From JAGNLM01 sp964439835 (GTDB lineage: Bacteria > Pseudomonadota > Gammaproteobacteria > JAABTG01): a DNA stretch of 64,000 nucleotides. Of this stretch, positions 1-8,656 are shown piece after piece. The position numbers and the translations under genes were made by a program. Below the pieces are notes generated by a model, which searched no databases, was not told where the DNA came from, and saw only the letters and a list, made by a program, of their open reading frames with translations. Every line of letters starts with the position of its first letter. The stretch's first letter is position 1. The DNA lies in assembly GCA_964439835.1 (NCBI GenBank), contig CAYTPQ010000015.1:1-64000 (forward strand), given 5' to 3'.

Positions 1-9
1 GCAAGACCG

Positions 10-72
10 GGGTGGGCCCTCCGAGGCCCACCCGTTCGGCGGGGCCGCTGTCCACCGGACAGCGGCCTGTTT
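10..72 (+). terminator. Two consecutive hairpins ahead of tamB, probable terminator of an upstream gene
   Basis: A perfect 9-bp stem (10-18 with 25-33, 6-nt loop) is followed by a perfect 11-bp stem (43-53 with 57-67, 3-nt loop) and the T-rich run TGTTT. A second layer, 34-42 with 73-81, can extend the latter. This looks like the end of a gene left of the window and argues that the open frame reaching back to base 12 is not coding before about 183-198. Confidence 0.6.
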
Positions 73-197
73 CCGCCGAACCCCTGGCGTCAGACGGTCC
101 CGCAGGACCATACCCGGCCTCCGCGCGAGTTGGTCGCAGTCACTCGTCGGTACGCCCGGTAAGAAGGCATGAAGAGAACGCCGTGTCAGGACTGGAG

Positions 198-3100
198 ATG
201 AGCGAGAGCGAGGGGAGCCCGCAGGCACCCGAGCGGGCCCCGGAGGGCGGCGCCGCTCCGCCGGTGCCGCGCCGGCGGCCGTGGTGGCGGCGGGTCTGGG
301 GCTGGCTCTGGCGGGCGCTGCTCGTTCTCGTGCTGTTGCTGGCGGTCGTGGTGGGGTTGGCGGTCGGGACGGAGACGGGGCTGCGGCTCGCCTTGCGGGC
401 GGCGACGGCGGTGGCGCCGGGCGAGCTGGCGGTGGAGTCGGTGGAGGGGCGGCTGATGGGGCCGCTCGAGGTTCGGGGGCTCGCCTACCGCGACCCGGCC
501 CTGACGGTAGAGGTGGGGCGCTTCGCCTTCGACTGGCGGCCTTCGGAGCTCTTCTCGGCGCGGTTGCGGGTCCTGTACCTGGACCTGGAGGGGGTGCGGG
601 TAGTGCCCGGTGAGGCTGGGGAGGAGCCGCCGCCGGAGAAGGCGGGGCCGCCGGCGCTGCCGGAGATCCGGCTTCCGGTCGAGGTCGTGGTGGAGCGGGT
701 GGAGGTGCGGGACGCTCGGTTGGAGCGCCCGGGGGTGCCGCCGCTCGATCGGCTGCTGCTGCGGGCGCGCGCGGCCGGCCAGCGCCTGGAGCTGGGGGAG
801 CTGGCGCTGCGGACGCCGGACCTGAGCGCGGACGCCGGCGGGGAGGTCGGGCTCGGGCCCGATCTGCCCGCCGACCTCCGGCTGCGCTGGCAATGGTCCC
901 CGCCCGGGCGGGAGGCGCTCGCGGGCGAGGGGCGGGTTCAGGGGCCGATCCCGGCCTTGCGGGTCGATCATGTGGTCAGCGGGGCGGCGCAGGCGCGGCT
1001 GGAGGCCACGGTCGAGGGTCTGCCCGGGGCGCCGCGCTGGGACGCGCGCGTCGAGCTGGAGCGGGTGGAGCCGGCGCGGCTCGTCGCCGGGGCGCCACCG
1101 CTGTCGGTCGCCGGCACTATTACGAGCCGCGGCACCCCCGAAGACCTGGAAGCGACCGGCCGCATCCGGGTGGAGGAGAAGGACCTCGGTCCCCTGGTCG
1201 CCGACCTGAGGGCCACCCTCGCGGGCGGCGAGCGCCTGGCGGTGGAGCGGCTCGAGGTCGGCCGTGCGGACGCGCCGCCCGTGCTCTCCGCCACGGCGGA
1301 CGCGCGACTCGCGGAGAAGCCCGAGTTCCGGGTGCGGGCCCGCTGGCAGGCCCTGCAGTGGCCGCTCTCGGGCGAGCCCGACGTGGCGAGTCCGGAGGGT
1401 AATCTGACGGCCGAGGGCAGCGTCGAGGCCTTCCGCTTCCAGGCCGAGACCCGCGTGCTTGCCCGCGAGGCCCCGGAGACCGCCGTGCGTCTGGACGGCA
1501 CTGGCGATGCCCGGGGGGCGCGGGTGGAGCGTCTGCTGCTGGGGCTGCTGAACGGCCAGATCAGTGCCTCGGGCGACGTCGGCTGGGACCCGGAGCCCCG
1601 CTGGGACCTGAAGGTCGTCCTGGAGGGCATCGACCCGGGTGCGCGCTGGCCCGAGTGGGCAGGGCGGCTCGGCGGGGCGCTCGCCTCCCAGGGGCGGGTA
1701 GTCGCCGGCGGGCCGGAGGCCTCGCTGGAGGTGGACGCCATCGAGGGTGAGCTGCGGGGCTACCCCGTCCGGCTCCGGGCCGCGGTGGGCCTGCAGGGCA
1801 CCCAGGTGGACGTCCGCGAGCTCGGCCTGGGCTCGGGCGAGGCTCGGGTCGAGGCCCGGGGCCGTGTCGGCGAGGCGCTGGACCTCGCCTGGTCCCTGAC
1901 CGCCCCCCGGCTCGAGGAATTGCTGCCGGGCGCGTCCGGATCGGTCCAGGGCGAGGGCCGGCTGTCCGGGAAGGTGGCCCGGCCGCAGGTGACGGCGCGC
2001 CTGACGGGGAACCGGGTCGCGTTTCAGGACAACGGGCTGGAGCGGCTCGCGGTCGACGTGGACCTGGCCCTCGCCGCGGACGCCCCCCTGAAGGTAGACC
2101 TGGAAGCGGCGGGGCTGCGCGCCGGGGGCAAGGCCGCCGGCGACCTGACCGTCAAGGGCTCCGGGTCCGGGCGTGACCACCGGGTCGCGCTCGACCTGAC
2201 CGGAGGCGAGCTGGGTGTGGCGACCTCGCTCGCCCTGGCGGGCGGTCTGAAGGGCCAGACGGAGTGGGTGGGGCGCCTCGAGCGGGCGACGCTCGCGGCG
2301 GGTCCCTGGGGCGAGTGGCGGCTGCAGGCGCCGGCCAATCTGATCCTCGGCCCCGAGGCGCAGGCCAAGCCACTGTGCCTGGCGAGCGGCGAGGCCCGGA
2401 TCTGCGCCTCCGGTGGGCGGTCGGCGAGCGGCGCCTGGAAGGGGGAGGGCTCGCTCAGCGCCGTGCCGCTGGGCCTGGCCCAGCCGTTTCTGCCCCCGGA
2501 CGTCCAGCTCTCGGGGGCCGTCAACGCCACGGCCAGCGCATCGGGGACGGCCGCGGGGGGTCTCAAGGCGGAGGCCCGGGTGTCCCTGCCCGGCGCGGCC
2601 GTGACCCTCCCCATCGGCAAGGGCCGGCAGGCCCTGGACCTCTCCCGCAGCACCCTCACTGCCCGGGTCGACGGGGCCGGGGCCCTGGCCGAGGCCAAGC
2701 TGTTCCTGGGCGACCTGGCGAGCGTGGACGGGCGCCTCCAGGCGCCGAAATGGTCGCCGGCGGTGACGGACCTTTCCCGTCAGGCGGTGTCCGGGCGCCT
2801 GCAGGCCCGGGTGCCCGATCTAGGCTGGGTGCGGGGCTTCGCCCCGGACCTCGGCAAGGTCGAGGGACGCTTCGCCCTGGACGCAAGCGTCGCCGGTACC
2901 GTCGGCGCCCCGCGGCTCAACGTCGAGGGCGGCCTGGAGGGTGGTCGCGTCGAGGTCCCGGCGGCTGGCCTCGAGGTCCGGGACCTCCGCCTCGGGGTGC
3001 GCAGCCAGGGGAGCGAGCGGTTGGTCTACGACGGCGGCGCCCGCTCGGGCGAGGGGGCGCTGCAGGTGTCGGGCTTCACCCGCGTGGACCCGCAACTCGG

Positions 3101-4037
3101 CTGGCCGACCGAGATCCGGGTGACCGGCCGCAACTTCTCGGTCGTGAGCGTCCCGGAGTACCGCGCGTCGATCTCGCCGGACCTGACCCTGCGCGCCGAC
3201 GGGGCCGGCGCCGTGGTCGAGGGTCAGGTGCTGGTGCCCTCGGCCCGAATCAAGCCACGCTCGCTGCCGGAGGGCACGGTGGCGCCTTCCGCCGACCTCA
3301 AAGTGAAGGGGGATAAGCCGCGGGCCGTCGCCGCGCCGCTGCCCCTCAGCGTGCGGGTCGACCTGCGCTTCGGCGACCAGGTGCTGGTCGACGCCTTCGG
3401 CCTGCGGGGCCGCCTGTCGGGTCAAGTGGCGGTCGCCCAACAGCCGGGCAGGGACCCGCGAGGGACGGGCAGGGTGGGGGTCGTCGAGGGGGTCTACACC
3501 GGCCTCGGCCGGGACCTGACCATCGAGCGGGGTTGGCTCGTCTACGCGAGCAGCCCGCTCGACAACCCCGGCCTCGACATTCAGGCTGTGTCCAAGGGTA
3601 GTGAGGTGACCGCGGGCGTGCGGGTCACCGGGCTCGCCAGGGAGCCTCGCCTGGAGTTCTTCTCCACACCCCCCCGGCCCCAGTCGGACGTCATCGGCTA
3701 CCTGCTGCTGGGTCGGCCTCTCGACGCCTCGGCCTCCGAGGACGACCGCAAGGCAGTCAAGGGAGCGGCGGCGCTGGCCGGCGGGCGCCTGCTCGCGGGG
3801 GAGCTCGGCCGGCAGCTCGGCATCGACCGGCTGGGCGTGGAGGACGGTGGCGCCGCTGGCCCCTCCGTCGCCGTGGGCCAGTACCTGTCGCCACGGCTGT
3901 TCGTCGAGTACCTGAGCGGCCTGCGGTCCTCGGTCAACCGGCTGCGCATGCGCTACGACCTGACCCGCCGGGTGCAGCTCCAGACCGAGACCGGCGACAG
4001 CCAGGGGGCGGACATCTTCTATACCATCGAGCGCTAG
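198..4037 (+). CDS. tamB: TamB, translocation and assembly module inner-membrane protein
   Basis: About 1279 residues from ATG 198. TamB spans the periplasm and works with the outer-membrane protein TamA in outer-membrane protein assembly and lipid transport. Visible features are a Pro/Arg-rich cytoplasmic N-terminus, one membrane anchor of Leu/Val residues (about residues 35-55), a long repetitive beta-rich periplasmic body, and the C-terminal DUF490/TamB domain with the characteristic PRLEFFSTPP and SDVIGYLLLGR motifs near the end. The frame is open back to base 12, but hairpins at 10-72 make that part unlikely to be coding. ATG 198 has AGGA about 7 nt upstream; GTG 183 is an alternative. 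tamA is not in the window, and the hairpins suggest separate transcription. Confidence 0.93.
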   Translation: MSESEGSPQAPERAPEGGAAPPVPRRRPWWRRVWGWLWRALLVLVLLLAVVVGLAVGTETGLRLALRAATAVAPGELAVESVEGRLMGPLEVRGLAYRDPALTVEVGRFAFDWRPSELFSARLRVLYLDLEGVRVVPGEAGEEPPPEKAGPPALPEIRLPVEVVVERVEVRDARLERPGVPPLDRLLLRARAAGQRLELGELALRTPDLSADAGGEVGLGPDLPADLRLRWQWSPPGREALAGEGRVQGPIPALRVDHVVSGAAQARLEATVEGLPGAPRWDARVELERVEPARLVAGAPPLSVAGTITSRGTPEDLEATGRIRVEEKDLGPLVADLRATLAGGERLAVERLEVGRADAPPVLSATADARLAEKPEFRVRARWQALQWPLSGEPDVASPEGNLTAEGSVEAFRFQAETRVLAREAPETAVRLDGTGDARGARVERLLLGLLNGQISASGDVGWDPEPRWDLKVVLEGIDPGARWPEWAGRLGGALASQGRVVAGGPEASLEVDAIEGELRGYPVRLRAAVGLQGTQVDVRELGLGSGEARVEARGRVGEALDLAWSLTAPRLEELLPGASGSVQGEGRLSGKVARPQVTARLTGNRVAFQDNGLERLAVDVDLALAADAPLKVDLEAAGLRAGGKAAGDLTVKGSGSGRDHRVALDLTGGELGVATSLALAGGLKGQTEWVGRLERATLAAGPWGEWRLQAPANLILGPEAQAKPLCLASGEARICASGGRSASGAWKGEGSLSAVPLGLAQPFLPPDVQLSGAVNATASASGTAAGGLKAEARVSLPGAAVTLPIGKGRQALDLSRSTLTARVDGAGALAEAKLFLGDLASVDGRLQAPKWSPAVTDLSRQAVSGRLQARVPDLGWVRGFAPDLGKVEGRFALDASVAGTVGAPRLNVEGGLEGGRVEVPAAGLEVRDLRLGVRSQGSERLVYDGGARSGEGALQVSGFTRVDPQLGWPTEIRVTGRNFSVVSVPEYRASISPDLTLRADGAGAVVEGQVLVPSARIKPRSLPEGTVAPSADLKVKGDKPRAVAAPLPLSVRVDLRFGDQVLVDAFGLRGRLSGQVAVAQQPGRDPRGTGRVGVVEGVYTGLGRDLTIERGWLVYASSPLDNPGLDIQAVSKGSEVTAGVRVTGLAREPRLEFFSTPPRPQSDVIGYLLLGRPLDASASEDDRKAVKGAAALAGGRLLAGELGRQLGIDRLGVEDGGAAGPSVAVGQYLSPRLFVEYLSGLRSSVNRLRMRYDLTRRVQLQTETGDSQGADIFYTIER

Positions 4038-4204
4038 GCGGATGCGCTCGCCGATCGAACGTGTTCGCACCGGAGGGTCTATAAGGTTATAAGGGGGGCC
4101 CGGGTGCTCTAAAGAACATGGAATCGCCGCGCGCTGACGACGGTCTCGCTCCGGTGGCGGAGGCTCGCCCGACGCGTCGTCGCGCCCGCCGAGCGGAGGG
4201 GAAA

Positions 4205-5317
4205 ATGCCGACCCCAGGTGGCGCGGCGACCGCGGCCAGGCCTGCCGGGACCGCAGAGGCGGGTGGCGGCGCTCGGAAGGCCAGGGCGGACAGAGGGGGC
4301 AGGGTGGACGAGATAAAGGTCGAGGGTGTGGACCACAAGAGAAAGCGTCGTGGGATCCGAATGGAGTCGGCCCTGGCGATGGGTGGATCGCGCCTGTCCC
4401 CCCCGGCCGCGGCCGCGACACAACTCCCGGATTCGCAGTCCAGTGCCCAGGACGCGGCAGCCGCCCCCGGGCCAAGCCCCGCGGTGCCGCCGGTCGCGCC
4501 CCGGCCCGAGGCCGAGCGTCCGCCGGTGCCTACGCCCGCGTCCGAGCGCCAGCCGACGGAGGCGGCCGCGGCGCGGCCGAGCCGGCCGGCCGTGGCCGAG
4601 CGCAAGCCGGGGACGGCGACTGCCCCGAAACGCCCACCGACGCCCACCGCCGGGCGACCCCCAGCCGCCGCCCTCAAGCGCGCGGTCAAGGCGATGGTGA
4701 CCCCGAAGCGCAAGACCGGCGTCAAGGCCACGCCAGAGGCGCGGCCCAGCCGGGATAAGCGGCGGCGGGCCGAGCCCGCGACGTCCGCGGAAACGCCCAT
4801 CCCCGCAGAATCGCCCGTCGTCGCGTCCACCGAGCCGGTGCCCTTGTTCTGGGGCGAATGGGTTCGGCAGCAGCGCCGGTTGATCATCGCCGCCGCTGTG
4901 GGTTTCCTCGGTGGCCTGTTCGTCTACGCCCTGTTCGGTCCCGGTGAGCCGGCCCCCGGCGACCGGCCCGCGGTCACGACGCCGCGACGGGCCCCCGACC
5001 GGACGGTCACCCCTCCGGCCGTGCCGTCGTCGCCGTCGGCCGGGCGTGCTGGCCTGGAGTCGGGCTACCGGCCGCCGTCGTCCGCCCCATCGTACCCGCC
5101 CTCGACGGCCTATCCGTCCGCGCCGACCTACCCCCCTGCGCAGACCTACCCCGGGGCGCCCTCTTACCCCGCAGGACGGGCATACCCGACCGAGGACTAC
5201 CGGCCCTGGGGCCGCACGGACGGCCGGGATGAGCGGCCGCGCGAGGCCCCGCCCGGGACCCTTGGCGGCTACCCGTCGGCCCCGAGCCCTTACGTACCCT
5301 TCAGTCCCGGACGCTGA
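4205..5317 (+). CDS. Proline/alanine-rich single-pass membrane protein of unknown function
   Basis: About 370 residues, not recognised as a known family. The N-terminal half is low-complexity Ala/Pro/Arg/Lys. A single membrane segment (LIIAAAVGFLGGLFVYALFG, about residues 222-241) follows, then a Pro/Ser/Tyr-rich tail with repeated short units such as YPSAPTYPP. That layout (basic disordered cytoplasmic side, one TM, extended Pro-rich outer side) resembles TonB-like or cell-envelope linker proteins, but no C-terminal fold is visible. I chose ATG 4205 because GGAGGGG lies 3 nt upstream; the frame is open to ATG 4118, which has a much weaker ribosome site. It lies about 170 bp downstream of tamB and convergent with the next gene. 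Confidence 0.7.
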   Translation: MPTPGGAATAARPAGTAEAGGGARKARADRGGRVDEIKVEGVDHKRKRRGIRMESALAMGGSRLSPPAAAATQLPDSQSSAQDAAAAPGPSPAVPPVAPRPEAERPPVPTPASERQPTEAAAARPSRPAVAERKPGTATAPKRPPTPTAGRPPAAALKRAVKAMVTPKRKTGVKATPEARPSRDKRRRAEPATSAETPIPAESPVVASTEPVPLFWGEWVRQQRRLIIAAAVGFLGGLFVYALFGPGEPAPGDRPAVTTPRRAPDRTVTPPAVPSSPSAGRAGLESGYRPPSSAPSYPPSTAYPSAPTYPPAQTYPGAPSYPAGRAYPTEDYRPWGRTDGRDERPREAPPGTLGGYPSAPSPYVPFSPGR

Positions 5318-5375
5318 GCGCGCGGCAGGCCCCGTAACCCCTCGGCAGCGCCGCGCGAAGCGTCGTCGCGTCTTT

Positions 5376-6713
5376 TCAGCGTTCCACCCCCAGTCGGCGC
5401 ATCCGCCGCCACAGGGTGCTGCGGTCGATCCCCAAGAGCTGTGCCGCCTCCGCCCGGTTGCCGCCAGTGCGCTCCAGGGCGTCGATGACCTCCCGGCGCT
5501 GGCGCTCCGTGGTGGGGGAGAGGGGGTCGGGGCGCGCGGGTGGCGGGGACTGCTCTCGCTGGAAGCGGCAGAGGTCCTGGGGCAGGCTCGCGAGGTTGAC
5601 CACGCCGTTCTCGGCGCAGATGACGCTGTGCTCGACGGCGTTGGCGAGCTCCCGGACGTTGCCCGGCCAGGGGTAGTCCATCAGCAGCTTCATGGCCTCC
5701 CGGCTGAAGATCACGCCGGAGGGGTAGCCGCGGGCGACCAGCTTGGATTGGAAGTGGTGCACCAACAGCGGGATGTCGCCCGGCCGCTCGCGCAGCGGTG
5801 GGACGTAGATCGGGATGACCGCCAGCCGGTAGTAGAGATCCGGCCGGAACACCGCTGCGTCGACCGCGGCGCGCAGGTTGCAGTTCGAGGCGCTGACGAC
5901 GCGCACGTCGACCGAGACGCTGTGGTCGGAGCCCACCGGCTCGAAACGGCCGTCCTGCAGCGCACCGAGCAGCTTGGGCTGCAGGTGCAGGGGGATCTCG
6001 GCGATCTCGTCCAGGAACAGGGTCCCACCGTCGGCGCTCTGGAAACGGCCGGCCCGGTCGCGGATGGCGCCGGTGAAGGCCCCCTTCACGTGCCCGAACA
6101 GCTCGGACTCGATCAGGCTGTCGGGGATAGCCGCGCAGTTGAGCTCGATGAGCGGACCGTCCTTGCGCCGGCTGATCTGGTGTAGGAAGCGCGCGAGCTC
6201 GCTCTTGCCGGTCCCCGACTCGCCCTGCAGCAGCACGAAGGCGTCGGTCGGGGCGATCTGCCGCAGCCGGGCCACGATCTGCAACATTTCCGGGTCCGCC
6301 GTCACCAGGCCGCACCCTGACTTGCCCTGGAACACGGCCTCCCACTGCCGGTGCTCCGTGCGGTCGCAGACAATCAGCACGACCACGTCTCGCCCGCTCA
6401 CGGGCAGGCGCACCAGGCCCCGATGGAACTCGTAGAAGCGCGTGCCTTCCGGTCCCGTGAGCTCCTCCGCGAAGGTCTGCAGTCGAGCCTCCGGGAAGCT
6501 GGTGGACACCGCCTTGCAGGCCGCGAGCACCGGCAGCGGGAGCACGGCCGCCAGGTCACCCAGCGCTTGGGGATGCGCCTCGGGGGCGACCCGCAACAGG
6601 GAGCGGGCCGTGTCGTTCAGGTACAGGAGGGTTCCGTCGGTTTCGGCGATCAGGATGCCGCTCTCGGTCTGGGCGGCCAACAGGTCCAGCACCGGCTCGA
6701 TGTCTTGCAGCAT
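5376..6713 (-). CDS. Sigma-54-dependent transcriptional activator with PAS-like sensor domain
   Basis: 445 residues. The N-terminal region (about 1-125) looks like a PAS fold. The AAA+ domain follows, with Walker A GESGTGKS (164-171), the sigma-54-contacting loop GAFTGA (211-216) and Walker B LFLDE (about 232-236). The C-terminus is a Fis-type helix-turn-helix (GGNRAEAAQLLGIDRSTLWR, about 418-437). The intact GAFTGA loop predicts a functional activator. There is no receiver domain, so it probably senses a ligand or redox state through the PAS domain (inference). GGGAGGT precedes ATG 6713. It is divergent from the pentaheme cytochrome/fcc operon, whose upstream region holds a near-consensus -24/-12 promoter, making that operon the likely target. 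Confidence 0.92.
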   Translation of the reverse strand: MLQDIEPVLDLLAAQTESGILIAETDGTLLYLNDTARSLLRVAPEAHPQALGDLAAVLPLPVLAACKAVSTSFPEARLQTFAEELTGPEGTRFYEFHRGLVRLPVSGRDVVVLIVCDRTEHRQWEAVFQGKSGCGLVTADPEMLQIVARLRQIAPTDAFVLLQGESGTGKSELARFLHQISRRKDGPLIELNCAAIPDSLIESELFGHVKGAFTGAIRDRAGRFQSADGGTLFLDEIAEIPLHLQPKLLGALQDGRFEPVGSDHSVSVDVRVVSASNCNLRAAVDAAVFRPDLYYRLAVIPIYVPPLRERPGDIPLLVHHFQSKLVARGYPSGVIFSREAMKLLMDYPWPGNVRELANAVEHSVICAENGVVNLASLPQDLCRFQREQSPPPARPDPLSPTTERQRREVIDALERTGGNRAEAAQLLGIDRSTLWRRMRRLGVER

Positions 6714-6755
6714 ACGACCTCCCGGTCGAATTCCCGAGCGTTTCCTTAATCGGCC

Positions 6756-6779
6756 CGCAACGCCGCAACCTGTCGCAAC
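6756..6779. promoter_or_regulatory. Three spaced CGCAAC half-sites, candidate activator-binding cluster
   Basis: CGCAAC occurs at 6756-6761, 6764-6769 and 6774-6779, all in the same orientation. The same hexamer forms the right arm of the palindrome at 6897-6913. The cluster lies just upstream of the sigma-54 activator's own start codon, so it could serve autoregulation. Binding is inferred, not shown. Confidence 0.4.
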
Positions 6780-6896
6780 GAGTCACGCACCGAGGGGGGC
6801 CAGGTGGACGCCCCGGCGCAGTCCCCGAAAGACGTGCACAATATTCCCACGGCGCTCTGCGGGGGCCCGACGCCTTGATCCAGGATAATCCAGAAT

Positions 6897-6913
6897 GTTG
6901 CGCCGTGCGCAAC
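6897..6913. promoter_or_regulatory. Perfect palindrome GTTGCGCCGTGCGCAAC, candidate upstream activating sequence
   Basis: A 7-bp perfect inverted repeat with a 3-bp spacer. Its centre lies about 66 bp upstream of the -12 element of the promoter at 6957-6972, within the usual range for enhancer sites of sigma-54 activators. A Fis-type HTH dimer, as in the divergent regulator, typically binds such dyads. Confidence 0.6.
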
Positions 6914-6938
6914 GTCGCGCCTCATCTGCTAGCCTATA

Positions 6939-6951
6939 AATCAGATAGTTA
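6939..6951 (+). promoter_or_regulatory. IHF consensus match
   Basis: The 13 bases AATCAGATAGTTA match the IHF consensus WATCARNNNNTTR at every defined position. They sit in an unusually AT-rich patch between the palindrome at 6897 and the -24/-12 promoter at 6957, where IHF commonly bends DNA to bring a sigma-54 activator to the polymerase. Confidence 0.5.
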
Positions 6952-6956
6952 TGTAG

Positions 6957-6972
6957 TGGCATGTCGATTGCT
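6957..6972 (+). promoter_or_regulatory. Sigma-54 (-24/-12) promoter of the pentaheme cytochrome/fcc operon
   Basis: TGGCATGTCGATTGCT fits TGGCAYG-N4-TTGCW with the required 10 bases between the GG (6958-6959) and GC (6970-6971) pairs. The expected start is about 12 nt downstream of the GC, giving a leader of roughly 80 nt before ATG 7066. A sigma-54 activator gene is divergently transcribed next to it. Confidence 0.75.
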
Positions 6973-7065
6973 GCACATACAAGCGCAAAACATGCCATGC
7001 CGGACCGCCAGGGCCGGGAACCGGTCCCCGGGCGGAGCAATAAACCCAATGATGAGGAGAATGCT

Positions 7066-8523
7066 ATGAGAGGACGGGGCCTGGCCGCCGTAGCGGCCCT
7101 TGTTGCAGGTCTACCTGCTCTTGCCGGGGCGGAGGCCCCCGGCCCACAGGCGGGAATCAACCCGGACCAGCCTTTCCCGCCGTCGTACATCACGACCGAC
7201 ACGGGCAAGCCGATCAAGGTCGAGGATTTCCAGGATGCGACGCTGTGCATGGGCTGTCACCCGCGCCAGGCAGCGGGCTGGCAGGGCTCCATGCACTCGA
7301 TCTCGTTCGTGGACCCGGTGTTCCAGAACCTCTGGGCGTTGGGTGACAAGGAGACGAAAGGGGCGACGATGAACCACTGCGGGGCCTGCCACACCGGCAT
7401 CGGCATCGCCAGCGGCACCGTCAAGTTCGAGCCCGACAAGCCCGTGCACGGGGCCTTCACCGCGCCGGGCGTCGCCGCCAAGGGCGTGTCCTGCGACCTC
7501 TGCCACACCATTTCGGGCTCGAACATCCTGAAGACCGCGGTGCTCGAGCACGGCAACGCCTCCTACGTGATGTCGCCCGGCCAGACCAAGCGGGGCCCGC
7601 TGCGTGACTCCAAGTCGCCGTTCCACCAGACGGCGTTCTCGGAGCTGCACACCAAGGCGGACTTCTGCGGCAACTGCCACAACATCTTCCACCCGACCAA
7701 CAACTTCCCGGTCGAGCGGACCTACGACGAGTGGAAGTACTCGGTCTACGCCCAGAACGGCATCCAGTGTCAGGACTGTCACATGACGCCGGTGAAGACG
7801 GCGATCAAGGTCGCCGATGCCCTGAAGCCGGCCAAGGAGCTGGGTGACAAGGAGCTGGGTGGTGCCGCTGGCCTCGGCGGGCCGATGGACCGGGCGCTTG
7901 TGCACGACCACGGCTTCGTCGGCGGCAACGCCGTCATCGCGCCGCTGCTCGGCGTTCAGGGTGGGGAGGAGCACAAGGCGATGGCGATCGAGCGGCTGCA
8001 AAACGTCGCCGAGCTCGAGGCCAAGGTGGAGCAGGTCAAGGACAGCCTGCACCTGTTGAAGGTGAAGGTGATCAACGCCCGCGCCGGCCATCACCTGCCG
8101 ACCAGTCTGACCGAGGTCCGTCAGGTCTGGGTCGAGGCGATCGTGACCGACGACAAGGGCCGCGAGCTGATGCGCTCCGGCACCATGACGGCCGAGAACG
8201 AGCTGCCCAAGGACGTGGTGATCTTCAACTCGCACGCGGTGGACAAGGACGGCAAGGACACGGTGAAGCCGTGGGAGGTCTCCCGGTTCACCGACACCAC
8301 CACCATCCCGCCGAAGGGCTACAAGTACGCCAAGTATCCCTTCAACGTGCCGGCCGACGCGACCAAGCTGAAGGTCGAGGCGAAGCTGCACTATCGGTCC
8401 TTCGCGCAAGGTATTGCCGACCTGCTGGTGGGCAAGGGGACGGTGAAGGTGCCGTCAGTCGAGATGGAGTCCATCACGAAGGAGTTCCCGGTCAGCGCAG
8501 GGAAGGTGGCGCTGGCGCACTGA
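7066..8523 (+). CDS. Pentaheme cytochrome c, cytochrome c554-like multiheme family
   Basis: 485 residues with a Sec signal peptide ending near ALAGAEA. Five CXXCH haem-binding motifs lie at residues 61-65, 105-109, 143-147, 201-205 and 235-239. They are followed by a haem-free C-terminal region of about 240 residues that looks like a beta-sandwich. The haem spacing and surrounding His residues resemble the cytochrome c554/NapC-like multiheme group; the exact subfamily and substrate cannot be read from the sequence. ATG 7066 is preceded by GAGGAG at 7054-7059. It is the first gene after the sigma-54 promoter and lies upstream of fccAB, suggesting periplasmic electron transfer linked to reduced sulfur (inference). 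Confidence 0.85.
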   Translation: MRGRGLAAVAALVAGLPALAGAEAPGPQAGINPDQPFPPSYITTDTGKPIKVEDFQDATLCMGCHPRQAAGWQGSMHSISFVDPVFQNLWALGDKETKGATMNHCGACHTGIGIASGTVKFEPDKPVHGAFTAPGVAAKGVSCDLCHTISGSNILKTAVLEHGNASYVMSPGQTKRGPLRDSKSPFHQTAFSELHTKADFCGNCHNIFHPTNNFPVERTYDEWKYSVYAQNGIQCQDCHMTPVKTAIKVADALKPAKELGDKELGGAAGLGGPMDRALVHDHGFVGGNAVIAPLLGVQGGEEHKAMAIERLQNVAELEAKVEQVKDSLHLLKVKVINARAGHHLPTSLTEVRQVWVEAIVTDDKGRELMRSGTMTAENELPKDVVIFNSHAVDKDGKDTVKPWEVSRFTDTTTIPPKGYKYAKYPFNVPADATKLKVEAKLHYRSFAQGIADLLVGKGTVKVPSVEMESITKEFPVSAGKVALAH

Positions 8524-8543
8524 CAGGAGGCTGAAAGGCCAGA

Positions 8544-8628
8544 GAAGGGGGCGCTGCGGATCCCCGGCAGCCGACCCGCGCGGCGCGGGCGGCGCGGAGC
8601 GAGCACCCGGCGGCCCCCTTCTTTTTTT
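8544..8628 (+). terminator. Terminator-like structure between the pentaheme cytochrome and fccA
   Basis: GAAGGGGGC (8544-8552) pairs perfectly with GCCCCCTTC (8613-8621), followed at once by seven T residues. The roughly 60-nt GC-rich interior can fold further. The T-run ends only 28 nt before the fccA start codon, leaving little room for a separate promoter, so partial read-through is likely. Confidence 0.6.
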
Positions 8629-8656
8629 GCGGGCGAAACCATTGGAGGTCATCGAG

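Noticed and set aside
12..197. N-terminal extension of the tamB reading frame to base 12
   Set aside because: It runs through two strong hairpins (10-72) and encodes Pro/Arg-rich sequence unlike TamB; starts at 183 or 198 fit better.
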